From NCBI RefSeq assembly GCF_014237865.1, contig NZ_JACJUU010000002.1, positions 186,001-250,000 on the forward strand: a stretch of 64,000 nucleotides of DNA. The letters run 5' to 3'. Origin of the DNA: Pusillimonas minor (lineage in GTDB: Bacteria > Pseudomonadota > Gammaproteobacteria > Burkholderiales > Burkholderiaceae_B). The translations under genes were made by a program, and so were the position numbers. The notes below the pieces were generated by a model that was not told where the DNA came from, searched no databases, and saw only the letters and a list, made by a program, of their open reading frames with translations. Positions 52,605 to 61,057 of the stretch are shown here, piece by piece. Position 1 is the first letter of the stretch. Every line of letters begins with the position of its first letter.

Positions 52605-53795
52605 TTACGCCCGAACCTGGCCGACGATCTCGTCGAGCCAGCGCAACATCAGGTCGATTTCTTCGGCGGTCACGTTCAGGGCAGGCATAAAACGCAGCAG
52701 TTCGGGGCGCGGTGCGTTCAGCAACAGGCCCTCGGGCCCGCGGTCGCGCGCCGCAGCCACAATAGCGGCGCCATCGGGTTTGCCCAGTTTTAGTGCACGC
52801 AGCAAGCCCGTACCACGTTCGCCATCCATGCCCCATTTGGCCGACAGGGCCAGCAGGCCTTCAGACAACTGCTGAGCGCGTGCATTGACCGCGGCCATAA
52901 AGTCGGGCGCACTGACCTCGTCGAACACTGCAATACCGGCGGCAGCCATGAGCGGGTTGCCGTTGTAAGTACCGCCCTGATCGCCGTATTCGAAACACGC
53001 CACGGCCTCGCGTGCGCACAAGGCGGCCAGCGGCACACCGCTGCCGATCCCCTTGGCCAGCGTCATGATGTCGGGCTCGATGCCGGCGTGCTGGTAGGCA
53101 AACAGCTTGCCGGTACGGCCAATACCCGTTTGGACTTCGTCGACAATCATCAACAAGCCCAGTTCTTGCGTCAGGGCCCGCAATGCCTGCATGAACTCGA
53201 CAGTGGCCGGAATGACACCCGCCTCGCCCTGTACGGGCTCGAGCATGACGGCAACGGTCTTGTCATCAATGAGCTTGCGAACCGATTCAATATCGTTCAG
53301 TTCAGCTTTGGGGAAACCGTCGACTTGCGGCGCAAACATCGTGTCCCAGCCGGGCTTGCCGGAGGCCGACATGGTGGCCAACGTACGGCCGTGAAAGCCA
53401 TGGTTGAACGTAATGATTTTGTAGGCGCCGTTACGATGCAGCTTGCCCCATTTGCGCGCCAGCTTGATGGCGCCTTCGTTGGCCTCGGCACCGCTGTTGG
53501 CAAAAAACACGCGGTCGAAACACGACGCCCCCGTAATACGCTTGGCCAGATCGATAGACGGCTGGTTGTAGAACGCTGGCGAAGGATTGATAAGCGTTGA
53601 GGCCTGCTTTGTAAGCGCAGCCACCACCGACGGCGGGCAATGCCCCAGGCAATTCACGGCCCAGCCCTGCAGGAAGTCGAGGTATCGCTTGCCGTTATGG
53701 TCTTCAAGCCAGGACCCCTGACCGTGTACAAACACCAGGTCGGGCCGCGAGGTGATTTCCATAAGGGCTTTAACGCCGGACTGATCGAATTCCAT
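52605..53795 (-). CDS. argD: Acetylornithine aminotransferase
   Basis: A class III PLP aminotransferase of 396 residues. It has the dimer / substrate block [21 protein letters not shown], then [33 protein letters not shown], and the Schiff-base lysine in [12 protein letters not shown]. It acts in arginine synthesis (N-acetylglutamate semialdehyde to N-acetylornithine). Related enzymes use succinylornithine or other diamines, so the exact acceptor is inferred. The 273-bp region upstream carries a minus-strand terminator at 53970-54000 and otherwise nothing recognisable. Confidence 0.88.
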   Translation of the reverse strand: MEFDQSGVKALMEITSRPDLVFVHGQGSWLEDHNGKRYLDFLQGWAVNCLGHCPPSVVAALTKQASTLINPSPAFYNQPSIDLAKRITGASCFDRVFFANSGAEANEGAIKLARKWGKLHRNGAYKIITFNHGFHGRTLATMSASGKPGWDTMFAPQVDGFPKAELNDIESVRKLIDDKTVAVMLEPVQGEAGVIPATVEFMQALRALTQELGLLMIVDEVQTGIGRTGKLFAYQHAGIEPDIMTLAKGIGSGVPLAALCAREAVACFEYGDQGGTYNGNPLMAAAGIAVFDEVSAPDFMAAVNARAQQLSEGLLALSAKWGMDGERGTGLLRALKLGKPDGAAIVAAARDRGPEGLLLNAPRPELLRFMPALNVTAEEIDLMLRWLDEIVGQVRA

Positions 53796-53969
53796 AGTGA
53801 CTTCCCAGAAAATAAAGGGCGAAACAGCACATGCTGCAAAACGTGAATTTTAACGCAGTGGGATGGCTTGTTCGGTGTCAGCGCTTTAGTCGTGTCCACC
53901 TTGCAAACGCTATCGGAAAATACCCGCCAACCGGGCGCGTTGAAAGCGACGACACGCAATTGCGCGACC

Positions 53970-54000
53970 AAAGAAAAACCGGGTGGCACTTGCCACCCGG
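53970..54000 (-). terminator. Intrinsic terminator of the molybdenum-hydroxylase / transporter operon
   Basis: On the minus strand CCGGGTGGC-loop-GCCACCCGG (53979-54000) is followed by TTTTTCTTT. It lies about 70 bases beyond the dctM stop and so ends the long minus-strand gene train. Confidence 0.85.
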
Positions 54001-54068
54001 AAACACGACGATAACGACGCGGTAAACCCATTGGGCGGCAGCCCCGGCAACGCGGGCGCCCCACCCGA

Positions 54069-55733
54069 TTATTTAAATATCGGCCCGGAACTGTCACCAC
54101 CAAAGACACTGCCGCCGCCATAATCGGCCTGGACTTCGATCTTGACCGTATCAGGATCGACCTTGGACGCCCCGTCTTTGTAGTGCATCACCGTCATCGG
54201 GAAAATCATGACCAACGCGACCATCAGCAACTGGATGCAGATAAACGGGATAGAGCCCCAGTAGATCTGGCCCGTGGTGACCTTGGCAATGGTCTGGCCG
54301 GTCAGCTTGTCTTTATAGTCTTCTTTGGGCGCAACCGACCGCAAATAGAACAGGGCAAAGCCAAACGGCGGGTGCATAAATGAGGTTTGCATGTTCAGCG
54401 CCAGCAACACCCCGAACCAGATCAGGTCGATACCCATTTTGTCGGCGACCGGACCCAGCAGCGGCACAATAATGAAGGCCAGCTCGAAGAAGTCCAGGAA
54501 GAAAGCCATAACGAACACGAAGATGCTGACGATGATCAGGAAGCCGGTTTCGCCGCCAGGCAGCCCCACCAGCAAATGCTCAACCCACAGGTCGCCGTCG
54601 ACACCACGGAAGGTCAGACCGAACACGGTAGAACCCACCAAGATGAAGATCACGAACGAAGCAAGTTTGGTGGTCGTGTCCATGGCCTGCTTGAGCAACG
54701 ACCACGACAAACGCTTGCGGACCAATGCCATGACAATGGCACCGACAGCGCCCATGGCGCCCCCTTCGGTTGGCGTCGCAATCCCCAAGAAAATAGTGCC
54801 CAGCACCAGGAAGATCAGGGCCAGGGGCGGAATCATGACAAACGTAACCCGCTCGGCAATTTGCGACAGCAGACCGAACCCAAAAACCTTGTTCAGTACA
54901 GCCAGTGCAAACGCCACCACACCGCCAATCAGGGTACCGACTACAACGGTTTCATCAATAGGCGCATCGGCCGACAAGACCATGGGCGACAACAGCACCG
55001 ACGCACCGACCGCAACCGCCAGCAGCACCAGCAGGGATGGAATGCCATGACTGCCATTGGGTTCGATAAAGGTCCGGCCTTCTTCAGGAATTGCCGGCGC
55101 GTTACGTGGGCGGAACAGCGCAAGCAACAAGATATAGACAATATAAAAGCCAACCGTCATCATGGCCGGCACCATGGCGCCACGATACATGTCGCCAATC
55201 GAGCGGCCTAACTGGTCGGCCAGCACGATAAGGACGATGGACGGCGGGATGATTTGCGACAACGTACCCGACGCGGCAATCACGCCCGAGGCCAGCCGGC
55301 GATCATACCCATAACGCAACATAATGGGCAAAGAGATCAGGCCCATTGAAATAACGGACGCAGACACCACGCCTGTGGTGGCGCCCAGCAAGGCACCCAC
55401 AACCACGACGGCAATGGCCAAACCGCCACGCAATGGCCCAAACAACTGGCCAATCGTTTCAAGCAAGTCTTCGGCCATACCCGAACGTTCGAGTATCAGC
55501 CCCATGAAGGTAAAGAAAGGGATCGCCAGCAAGGTATCGTTGGCGATAATGCCGAAAATGCGCTGTGGCAGCGCCTGAAACAACGCCGGCTGGAAAAAGC
55601 CCAGCTCTACGCCCAGCAGGCCAAACAACAAGCCATGCCCGGCCAGGGTAAACGCCACCGGAAACCCCATCAGCAAGAACAGGATCAACGAGGCAAACAT
55701 GACCGGGGCCATGTTGGCAATTAAGAACTCCAT
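54069..55733 (-). CDS. TRAP transporter large permease, long (mannitol / chloroaromatic FcbT3-type) form
   Basis: A 554-residue DctM-family permease, about 120 residues longer than the other two in the window. It has a polar plus membrane insertion in the middle (about 205-300) and a hydrophilic C-terminal tail ending in GGGSVFGGDSSGPIFK. Core blocks are GLILERSGMAEDL, LLGATTGVVSASVISMG, IIPPSIVLIVLADQLGRS and TSFMHPPFGFALFYLRSVAP. Start ATG 55733 was chosen for its AAGGTGG box; a TTG two codons earlier is possible. Its binding protein is most likely the partial gene at 63551, eight kilobases upstream in the same train. Confidence 0.9.
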   Translation of the reverse strand: MEFLIANMAPVMFASLILFLLMGFPVAFTLAGHGLLFGLLGVELGFFQPALFQALPQRIFGIIANDTLLAIPFFTFMGLILERSGMAEDLLETIGQLFGPLRGGLAIAVVVVGALLGATTGVVSASVISMGLISLPIMLRYGYDRRLASGVIAASGTLSQIIPPSIVLIVLADQLGRSIGDMYRGAMVPAMMTVGFYIVYILLLALFRPRNAPAIPEEGRTFIEPNGSHGIPSLLVLLAVAVGASVLLSPMVLSADAPIDETVVVGTLIGGVVAFALAVLNKVFGFGLLSQIAERVTFVMIPPLALIFLVLGTIFLGIATPTEGGAMGAVGAIVMALVRKRLSWSLLKQAMDTTTKLASFVIFILVGSTVFGLTFRGVDGDLWVEHLLVGLPGGETGFLIIVSIFVFVMAFFLDFFELAFIIVPLLGPVADKMGIDLIWFGVLLALNMQTSFMHPPFGFALFYLRSVAPKEDYKDKLTGQTIAKVTTGQIYWGSIPFICIQLLMVALVMIFPMTVMHYKDGASKVDPDTVKIEVQADYGGGSVFGGDSSGPIFK

Positions 55734-55753
55734 GATCAAACCACCTTATCTTT

Positions 55754-56341
55754 TTATTTGGACGATGCCGCGTTGGCGATTTCGTCAGCCAACAATTCTT
55801 CAGACGTTTTGTGACCTTCGGGATGAGTAGGATTGGGACACTTGCCCATCAAAAACCCCGCACACTTGATCAGGTGCGACACCCCGGCCAAAGACAACAA
55901 AATGAACCCCAGCGGGATCAGCGCCTTGACCGGCCAACGCACCAGGCCACCCGCGTTGGATGACACTTCGTGCTGCACATAAGACTCGATGGCCATAGGG
56001 ACTGAAAGCCAGAGAATGAACATGCAGGCCGGCAAAAAGAACGCCAGAATGCCGATGATATCGATCACGATCTGCCCGCGTTCTGACAAGCGCGACGCCA
56101 CAATATCGACGCGTACATGCCCGTTGCGCAAAAACGTATAACCGGCCGCCAGCAAGAAAATCATGCCGAACATGTACCACTGCACTTCCAGCCAGGCATT
56201 GGAGCTCATATCGAACGCCTTGCGGAACACGGCGTTAACCGAACTGATCACCACGACAACCAAAATTACCCACGACACCGCTTTGCCTATCCTGACATTG
56301 ATCGCGTCGATCAACCGGGACAACGCCAGCAAACCACCCAT
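55754..56341 (-). CDS. TRAP transporter small permease (DctQ family), FcbT2-type
   Basis: A 195-residue membrane protein with four spans. The block SSNAWLEVQWYMFGMIFLLAAGYTFLRNGHVRVDIV is the hallmark of the mannitol / chloroaromatic branch. The ATG at 56341 follows AAAGGAG at a good spacing; a longer in-frame extension upstream overlaps the ABC permease gene and has no family similarity. It lies 20 bases before dctM and 32 bases after the ABC permease gene. Confidence 0.9.
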   Translation of the reverse strand: MGGLLALSRLIDAINVRIGKAVSWVILVVVVISSVNAVFRKAFDMSSNAWLEVQWYMFGMIFLLAAGYTFLRNGHVRVDIVASRLSERGQIVIDIIGILAFFLPACMFILWLSVPMAIESYVQHEVSSNAGGLVRWPVKALIPLGFILLSLAGVSHLIKCAGFLMGKCPNPTHPEGHKTSEELLADEIANAASSK

Positions 56342-56373
56342 AACAACTCCTTTGAAACCACCAGACCAACAAT

Positions 56374-57138
56374 TTATTCTTCGTGCCCTTGTCGCCACGG
56401 CGTCGCGTGGCGCTCGATCCAGGCGAGCGCGCCATAAAGCACAACGCCCATAACCCCAAGAATGAACAGTGCCGCAAACACCCGAACCGTATCGAACGTG
56501 CCCTGCGCACTCATGATCACGTAACCCAACCCTTTTTGCGACGAGACGAACTCGCCGACAATGGCGCCGACCAGCGCCAACGACATGGCAACCTTCATGC
56601 CGGCTACCACCGAAGGCAGCGCGCACGGCAGCTTGACCTTGAAGAAGAAGTCCCAGGCCGACCCCTTCAGCACCTTGCCTAAATCGGTAATGTCGGACGG
56701 CACAGACCGCAGCCCATGAACGGTGTCGACAATAATGGCGAACACCGCAATAAGGAACGCGATAGCCACCTTGGGCTCGGCGCCAGTCCCCATCCAGACC
56801 ACAAACAGCGGGGCCAGCGCCACCTTGGGCACGCTGTTAAAGCCAATAATCAGCGGGTACAAAAACCGTTCGAAAATACGCGAACTGACCAGCGCAACGG
56901 CAATCAGCACGCCGCCCACCACCGCCAGCACGAAACCGCCCAACGTAATGAACAGCGTGTACAGACTTTGCTCGACATACCAAGAGGCTTCATTACTCAA
57001 TTCGGTCAAAATCGCCGAAGGAAGGGGCAACATGATCGAGCGGATCTCGAACGCCCGGCACACAAATTCCCAGATCAGCAAAACCACTACCAGAGAGAAC
57101 GTACCGGCAGCCCCCGTTTTCAGATGGTTCATCGTCAT
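56374..57138 (-). CDS. ABC transporter permease (NitT/TauT, SsuC type)
   Basis: A 254-residue inner-membrane protein with six spans. The EAA-type loop contacting the ATPase lies in KVKLPCALPSVVAGMKVAMSLALVGAIVGEFV. It is translationally coupled to the ATPase gene (TGATG overlap). With the neighbouring ATPase and binding protein it forms one complete importer. Confidence 0.92.
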   Translation of the reverse strand: MTMNHLKTGAAGTFSLVVVLLIWEFVCRAFEIRSIMLPLPSAILTELSNEASWYVEQSLYTLFITLGGFVLAVVGGVLIAVALVSSRIFERFLYPLIIGFNSVPKVALAPLFVVWMGTGAEPKVAIAFLIAVFAIIVDTVHGLRSVPSDITDLGKVLKGSAWDFFFKVKLPCALPSVVAGMKVAMSLALVGAIVGEFVSSQKGLGYVIMSAQGTFDTVRVFAALFILGVMGVVLYGALAWIERHATPWRQGHEE

Positions 57139-57923
57139 CAGGCTTTCCTCTTTTCTGTTCCGGCGTCCATGTTGTCGAACAGGCCACGGATATGAGAAAC
57201 ATACTTGCCGAACTCCGGCGTTTCGCGCACCGACAGCGGTCGTGGCCTTGGCAAATCAACCTCGATCACCTCAACCAATCGCCCCGGCCGGGGCGACAAC
57301 ACCATGACGATGTCGCCCAGAAATACCGCCTCGGAAATCCCGTGTGTCACGAACAGCACCGTATTACGGGTTTCCATCCAGATGCGTTGTAGTTCGAAGT
57401 TCATCTGGTCGCGCGTAAACGCATCCAACGCGCCAAACGGCTCGTCCATCAGCAACAACGATGGGTCATCGACCAGCGCTCGGCAAATCGCAGCACGCTG
57501 ACGCATGCCCCCCGACAACTCACGGGGATAGCTTTGTTCAAAATCGCGCAACCCCGTCAGATCGAGCAGATGATCGACCTTGGCCTGGTAATTGGCCACC
57601 GGCTTTTTTGCGAACTCGACCGGCAACAGCAAGTTCTTCCGGATCGTGCGCCACTCGAGCAAGGCATCGCGCTGAAACACCATGCCGATGCCATCGGGTG
57701 GGCCCGAGACCGGGCGACCGCCAACTTCGAGGTCGCCCGAAGTGATCTCTTCGAGCCCCGCGACACAACGCAAGAAGGTGCTTTTGCCGCATCCGCTAGG
57801 GCCCAATATGCTGACAAACTGCCCTTCGGGGATATCAATGTTTATCCCGTCCAGGGCTAACACGCCCCGGGCACCCGGATACTGTTTTTGAACACGCCTT
57901 GCGCTGACGGCCGCTACACTCAT
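57138..57923 (-). CDS. ABC transporter ATP-binding protein (NitT/TauT, SsuB type)
   Basis: A 261-residue ATPase. Walker A is GPSGCGKST (41-49), the Q-loop is in MVFQRDALLEWRT, the signature is LSGGMRQR (136-143), Walker B is LLLMDEPFGALDA (157-169), and the switch His is in VLFVTHGISEAV. The start overlaps the binding-protein stop by four bases (ATGA). It powers import through the permease gene that follows. Confidence 0.95.
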   Translation of the reverse strand: MSVAAVSARRVQKQYPGARGVLALDGINIDIPEGQFVSILGPSGCGKSTFLRCVAGLEEITSGDLEVGGRPVSGPPDGIGMVFQRDALLEWRTIRKNLLLPVEFAKKPVANYQAKVDHLLDLTGLRDFEQSYPRELSGGMRQRAAICRALVDDPSLLLMDEPFGALDAFTRDQMNFELQRIWMETRNTVLFVTHGISEAVFLGDIVMVLSPRPGRLVEVIEVDLPRPRPLSVRETPEFGKYVSHIRGLFDNMDAGTEKRKA

Positions 57924-58945
57924 TTGCCAATCATCCCGTCGTAAGCTTCGGGCTTGACCATGCCAGTGACGTAAAAGTCAGTCGCCGGCAAACCACCTTT
58001 GATCAACTCGAGCTTGGTCATGGTCTTGACGGCGTCGTCCCACTCGGCAGGAATCGGCATGCCCATGCGATAACCCTCGACAGGCTTACCGAAATAAGGC
58101 TTCAAGGCATCAAGCTGGCCGCGCAACGACTCGGGGTCGAGGCGCGCCTGCGGACGTGCGGCAATGATGGCCTTGACGGCCTCGTCTTCGTTACCTGCCC
58201 AGATGTATTCCCAGGTGCGCGCGGTCACACTGGCAAACTTCGAAATGGCTTCGCCGTGACTGGCCAGCTTGCTTTCGTTAGCAAAAATGCCAAAGCTGGG
58301 GATGTTCAGACCGTAATCGGCAAAAGGAATGGCCACTGAAGGCCGGGTTTTTGAAACGGATGCAATGATGAACGGGATCGTCGACACTACCGCGTCGGCC
58401 CGGCCAACGGCGTATGTTGTGGCCTTGGCCGCCGCTTCAACATTCAGCAATTCAAGGTCGGTACGCTTTACGCCACCCGCCGCCAAAAACGCATCTACAA
58501 ACGGGGCTTCAAGCGAGCCCGCCGTGTAGACCAGTTTTTTGCCTTTCAAGTCGGCCGGCCCTTTGATGTCGGAGTCTTTGGGCACCAGCACGCCAATGTC
58601 GTTACGGCGCGCAAAAGGAGCAACCGCCTTGACGGGCAACCCTTTATCGCGCGCAATGATCATGGGTGCCAAAGCCGCATGACCGACGTCAAAATTGTCG
58701 CTCGACCCCACAATTTGCACGGTCGTCACCGACCCATTGCCATCTTCGAAGTTGATGTCGAGGCCCGCATCTTTGTACCAGCCCTTTTGCGTGGCCAAAT
58801 GAAACGCGCCATGTATGCCCCAGGGCGTCCAGTCCAGACGTACTTTTAAAGGCGTTAACGATTGCGCCGCAGCCGTGCCGGCAACCAAACAGGCTGCGGT
58901 ACCGGCCAGTACGCGCACCCAGGACTTCGTCAGCAATTTCTTCAT
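57920..58945 (-). CDS. ABC transporter substrate-binding protein (NMT1/THI5-like)
   Basis: A 341-residue periplasmic protein with a signal peptide (MKKLLTKSWVRVLAGTAACLVAGTAAA, cleavage near 27). The mature start LTPLKVRLDWTPWGIHGAFHLATQKGWY and the block DFNV-like region NFDVGHAALAPMIIARDKG place it with NMT1/THI5-type proteins that bind pyrimidine- or riboflavin-like heterocycles, nitrate or sulfonates. Its position directly after the molybdenum hydroxylase genes suggests a heterocyclic substrate, which is inference. Confidence 0.88.
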   Translation of the reverse strand: MKKLLTKSWVRVLAGTAACLVAGTAAAQSLTPLKVRLDWTPWGIHGAFHLATQKGWYKDAGLDINFEDGNGSVTTVQIVGSSDNFDVGHAALAPMIIARDKGLPVKAVAPFARRNDIGVLVPKDSDIKGPADLKGKKLVYTAGSLEAPFVDAFLAAGGVKRTDLELLNVEAAAKATTYAVGRADAVVSTIPFIIASVSKTRPSVAIPFADYGLNIPSFGIFANESKLASHGEAISKFASVTARTWEYIWAGNEDEAVKAIIAARPQARLDPESLRGQLDALKPYFGKPVEGYRMGMPIPAEWDDAVKTMTKLELIKGGLPATDFYVTGMVKPEAYDGMIGK

Positions 58946-58996
58946 GGCAAACCTCTTGTGGTTTTGGTGGAAAAGAAAACCTGGAACGGTGAAACT

Positions 58997-60214
58997 TTAT
59001 TGACCGCCGAATACCCGCTTCAGACGAGCCCAAAGCACGCTCATGAACATCTTGAAGGGGCTGAACTCGGCCTGCGGCAAGGGCTCGGTCGAACCGGCGG
59101 GTTGCGCCATGCGCAAGGCCACATTACGGCCAAAGTCGGCAATCATGCGTTTGACAAAGTCTTGCACCAGACCTGACCGCGAAAACTGCGCCAGCGGCCC
59201 TTGCAGGGAATAAAGCAAGTCAACGTCAACTCGCGCTTTGTCGTCGGACAACGACGTGACCCGATAGCTGACATCGCCTTTGGCACGCGACTGGCTAAGC
59301 GAATCTTGCCCTGAACCGCGCAGCACGGCAGACTTGGCCGCATCATCGCGCTCGAGCGTTGCTGCGCCATTGAATGCTGCTGCCATCGGCCCGAACTTGA
59401 TGGCGATTTTCCCCTTGACCTCGTCGCCTTCCTGCGACTCAATCACCGCACCAGGCAGGCAACCGGCCACCGCGCGCAAGTCGGCCATAAACGCCCACAC
59501 CTGATCGGCAGAAAACGGGACCTCGAAGCCCCCTTGAATATTTGTACCCTTGCCTGCGCTGGCGGCAGAAGCAGGCGCGCCGGTAGACGCTGAAGGTGTT
59601 GCAGCAGGCGCTGCTGGCGCATTGGCGCTTGTCGACAACGCAGCCGCCTCAAAGCCCGTAAAAGGCTTGGGCGCATCGGCAACGGGTGGCAAGGCGGCCT
59701 TGCCCTGCATGGCGGCTTCGCGCAGCGCCTCAATGGCCGCGTCAGGCTGCTCGCGTAAGGCTTTAAGCACAGACATTACCGCAGCGGTAATCCCCTGATA
59801 GCCGGTGCAGCGGCAAATATTGCCCGACAACTCGATACGCACACGCGCTTCGTCGGCATCGGGCAAGCGCAAGATAATGTCACGCGACGTCGTCAACATC
59901 CCCGGCGTACAAAAACCACATTGCAACGCATGGTGGGTGTTGAAGGCTTCGCGCAGACGAAGCATGACGGGATCATTGTCGTAACCTTCGATGGTGGTGA
60001 CCTGACGGCCCTCGCAGGCGCTGGCAAACGTAATGCACGAGCGCACCGGCTTGCCATCGACCAGCACCGTACACGCCCCGCAGACCCCGTGCTCACAGCT
60101 TAAATTTGTACCTGTCAGACGCAAGTCTTCGCGCAAAAAGTCGCCCAAATGCGTGCGATCAACAACATCGCGCTTGAAACGACGACCATTAACTTCAATA
60201 TTCAACTCGGACAT
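58997..60214 (-). CDS. Molybdenum hydroxylase small [2Fe-2S] subunit fused to a CoxG-like SRPBCC domain
   Basis: The 405-residue product has three parts. Residues 1-165 are the iron-sulfur subunit: plant-type cluster C40, C45, C48, C60 and second cluster C99, C102, C134, C136. Residues about 170-225 are an Ala/Pro/Ser-rich linker. Residues about 228-370 are a CoxG / SRPBCC domain (GFEVPFSADQVWAFMADLRAVAGCLPGA), with a hydrophobic C-terminal helix (FKMFMSVLWARLKRVF) that may tether it to the membrane, as proposed for CoxG. The subunits are normally separate genes. It passes electrons from the molybdenum site to the FAD subunit. It is the third gene after the large and medium subunits. Confidence 0.92.
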   Translation of the reverse strand: MSELNIEVNGRRFKRDVVDRTHLGDFLREDLRLTGTNLSCEHGVCGACTVLVDGKPVRSCITFASACEGRQVTTIEGYDNDPVMLRLREAFNTHHALQCGFCTPGMLTTSRDIILRLPDADEARVRIELSGNICRCTGYQGITAAVMSVLKALREQPDAAIEALREAAMQGKAALPPVADAPKPFTGFEAAALSTSANAPAAPAATPSASTGAPASAASAGKGTNIQGGFEVPFSADQVWAFMADLRAVAGCLPGAVIESQEGDEVKGKIAIKFGPMAAAFNGAATLERDDAAKSAVLRGSGQDSLSQSRAKGDVSYRVTSLSDDKARVDVDLLYSLQGPLAQFSRSGLVQDFVKRMIADFGRNVALRMAQPAGSTEPLPQAEFSPFKMFMSVLWARLKRVFGGQ

Positions 60215-60226
60215 AGCTACTTTCCT

Positions 60227-61057
60227 TTACTCACCCAATGCCTGTTGCAGGCAACGCTGGATGACCGTGATGTACAACCGTCGGTCGGCGGCGGTTTTTT
60301 CGGGTGCGATGGCGGCAACAGCCTGCCCGATGGCCTGCTCGTCGGCCGCGGCAAGGCCTGCCTTGGCCACGCTGGCAGACAATTCGGCCAACACCTGTGG
60401 TGCACCACCAAGCGCCCCCACCACAATGCGGGCAGTTTGGGTGGCCGGCTCGAAATAGGCCGCACAGCTGGCTTCGGCGAATTCGCCGGTTTTACGGCAA
60501 AACTTGTAGTAACCCCAACGGGTTTGGGCGGTGCGCGCCGGCACCATCACGGCAGTAATCAATTCTTCGGGTTGCAGATCGACGGCATACGCCCCCAGCA
60601 TGAACTCGGGCATGCGCACGCGCCGCGTACCGGCAGCCGAGGTCAGCTCGAGCTCGGCTGCAAGGGCGCTGGTGGCCAGCACCCAGTCGGCGGCGGGGTC
60701 GGCATGCGCAATACTGCCACCGATAGTGCCGCGGTTACGCACGGCCCGGTAGGCAATGCGGCCTGCCACTTCTTGCAGCATGTGGCCACGCAGCTCCGGG
60801 AACACACCGTCTTCGATATCGGTGTGTGTAACAGCCGCCCCGATACGAATCTGACGGCCCTCGACCGAGACCTGTCGCCACTCGTCGACACCCGAAACGT
60901 CGATAACTTTGGCCGGGCGCGCCAGACGCAAATTAAGCATGGGGCCCAACGACTGGCTACCGCCCATGGCTTTGACGGACCCGTCTGTGTTTTGTAGGGC
61001 GGTAAGTGCGTCTTTGGCCGTTACGGCACGTTGGTATTCAAATTTTGCAGCTTTCAT
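60227..61057 (-). CDS. Molybdenum hydroxylase FAD-binding medium subunit (CoxM-like)
   Basis: A 276-residue FAD protein with both flavin loops: AMGGSQSLGPMLNLRLARP (30-48) and TIGGSIAHADPAADW (111-125). The C-terminal CO-dehydrogenase flavoprotein domain follows. It accepts electrons from the [2Fe-2S] subunit. It is coupled to the large subunit gene by a four-base ATGA overlap and lies 12 bases before the fused small subunit. Confidence 0.94.
   Translation of the reverse strand: MKAAKFEYQRAVTAKDALTALQNTDGSVKAMGGSQSLGPMLNLRLARPAKVIDVSGVDEWRQVSVEGRQIRIGAAVTHTDIEDGVFPELRGHMLQEVAGRIAYRAVRNRGTIGGSIAHADPAADWVLATSALAAELELTSAAGTRRVRMPEFMLGAYAVDLQPEELITAVMVPARTAQTRWGYYKFCRKTGEFAEASCAAYFEPATQTARIVVGALGGAPQVLAELSASVAKAGLAAADEQAIGQAVAAIAPEKTAADRRLYITVIQRCLQQALGE

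Noticed and set aside
60149-60997. A 282-codon plus-strand frame opposite the FAD subunit gene
   Set aside because: Antisense shadow of a high-G+C gene; the product is low-complexity Gly/His-rich.
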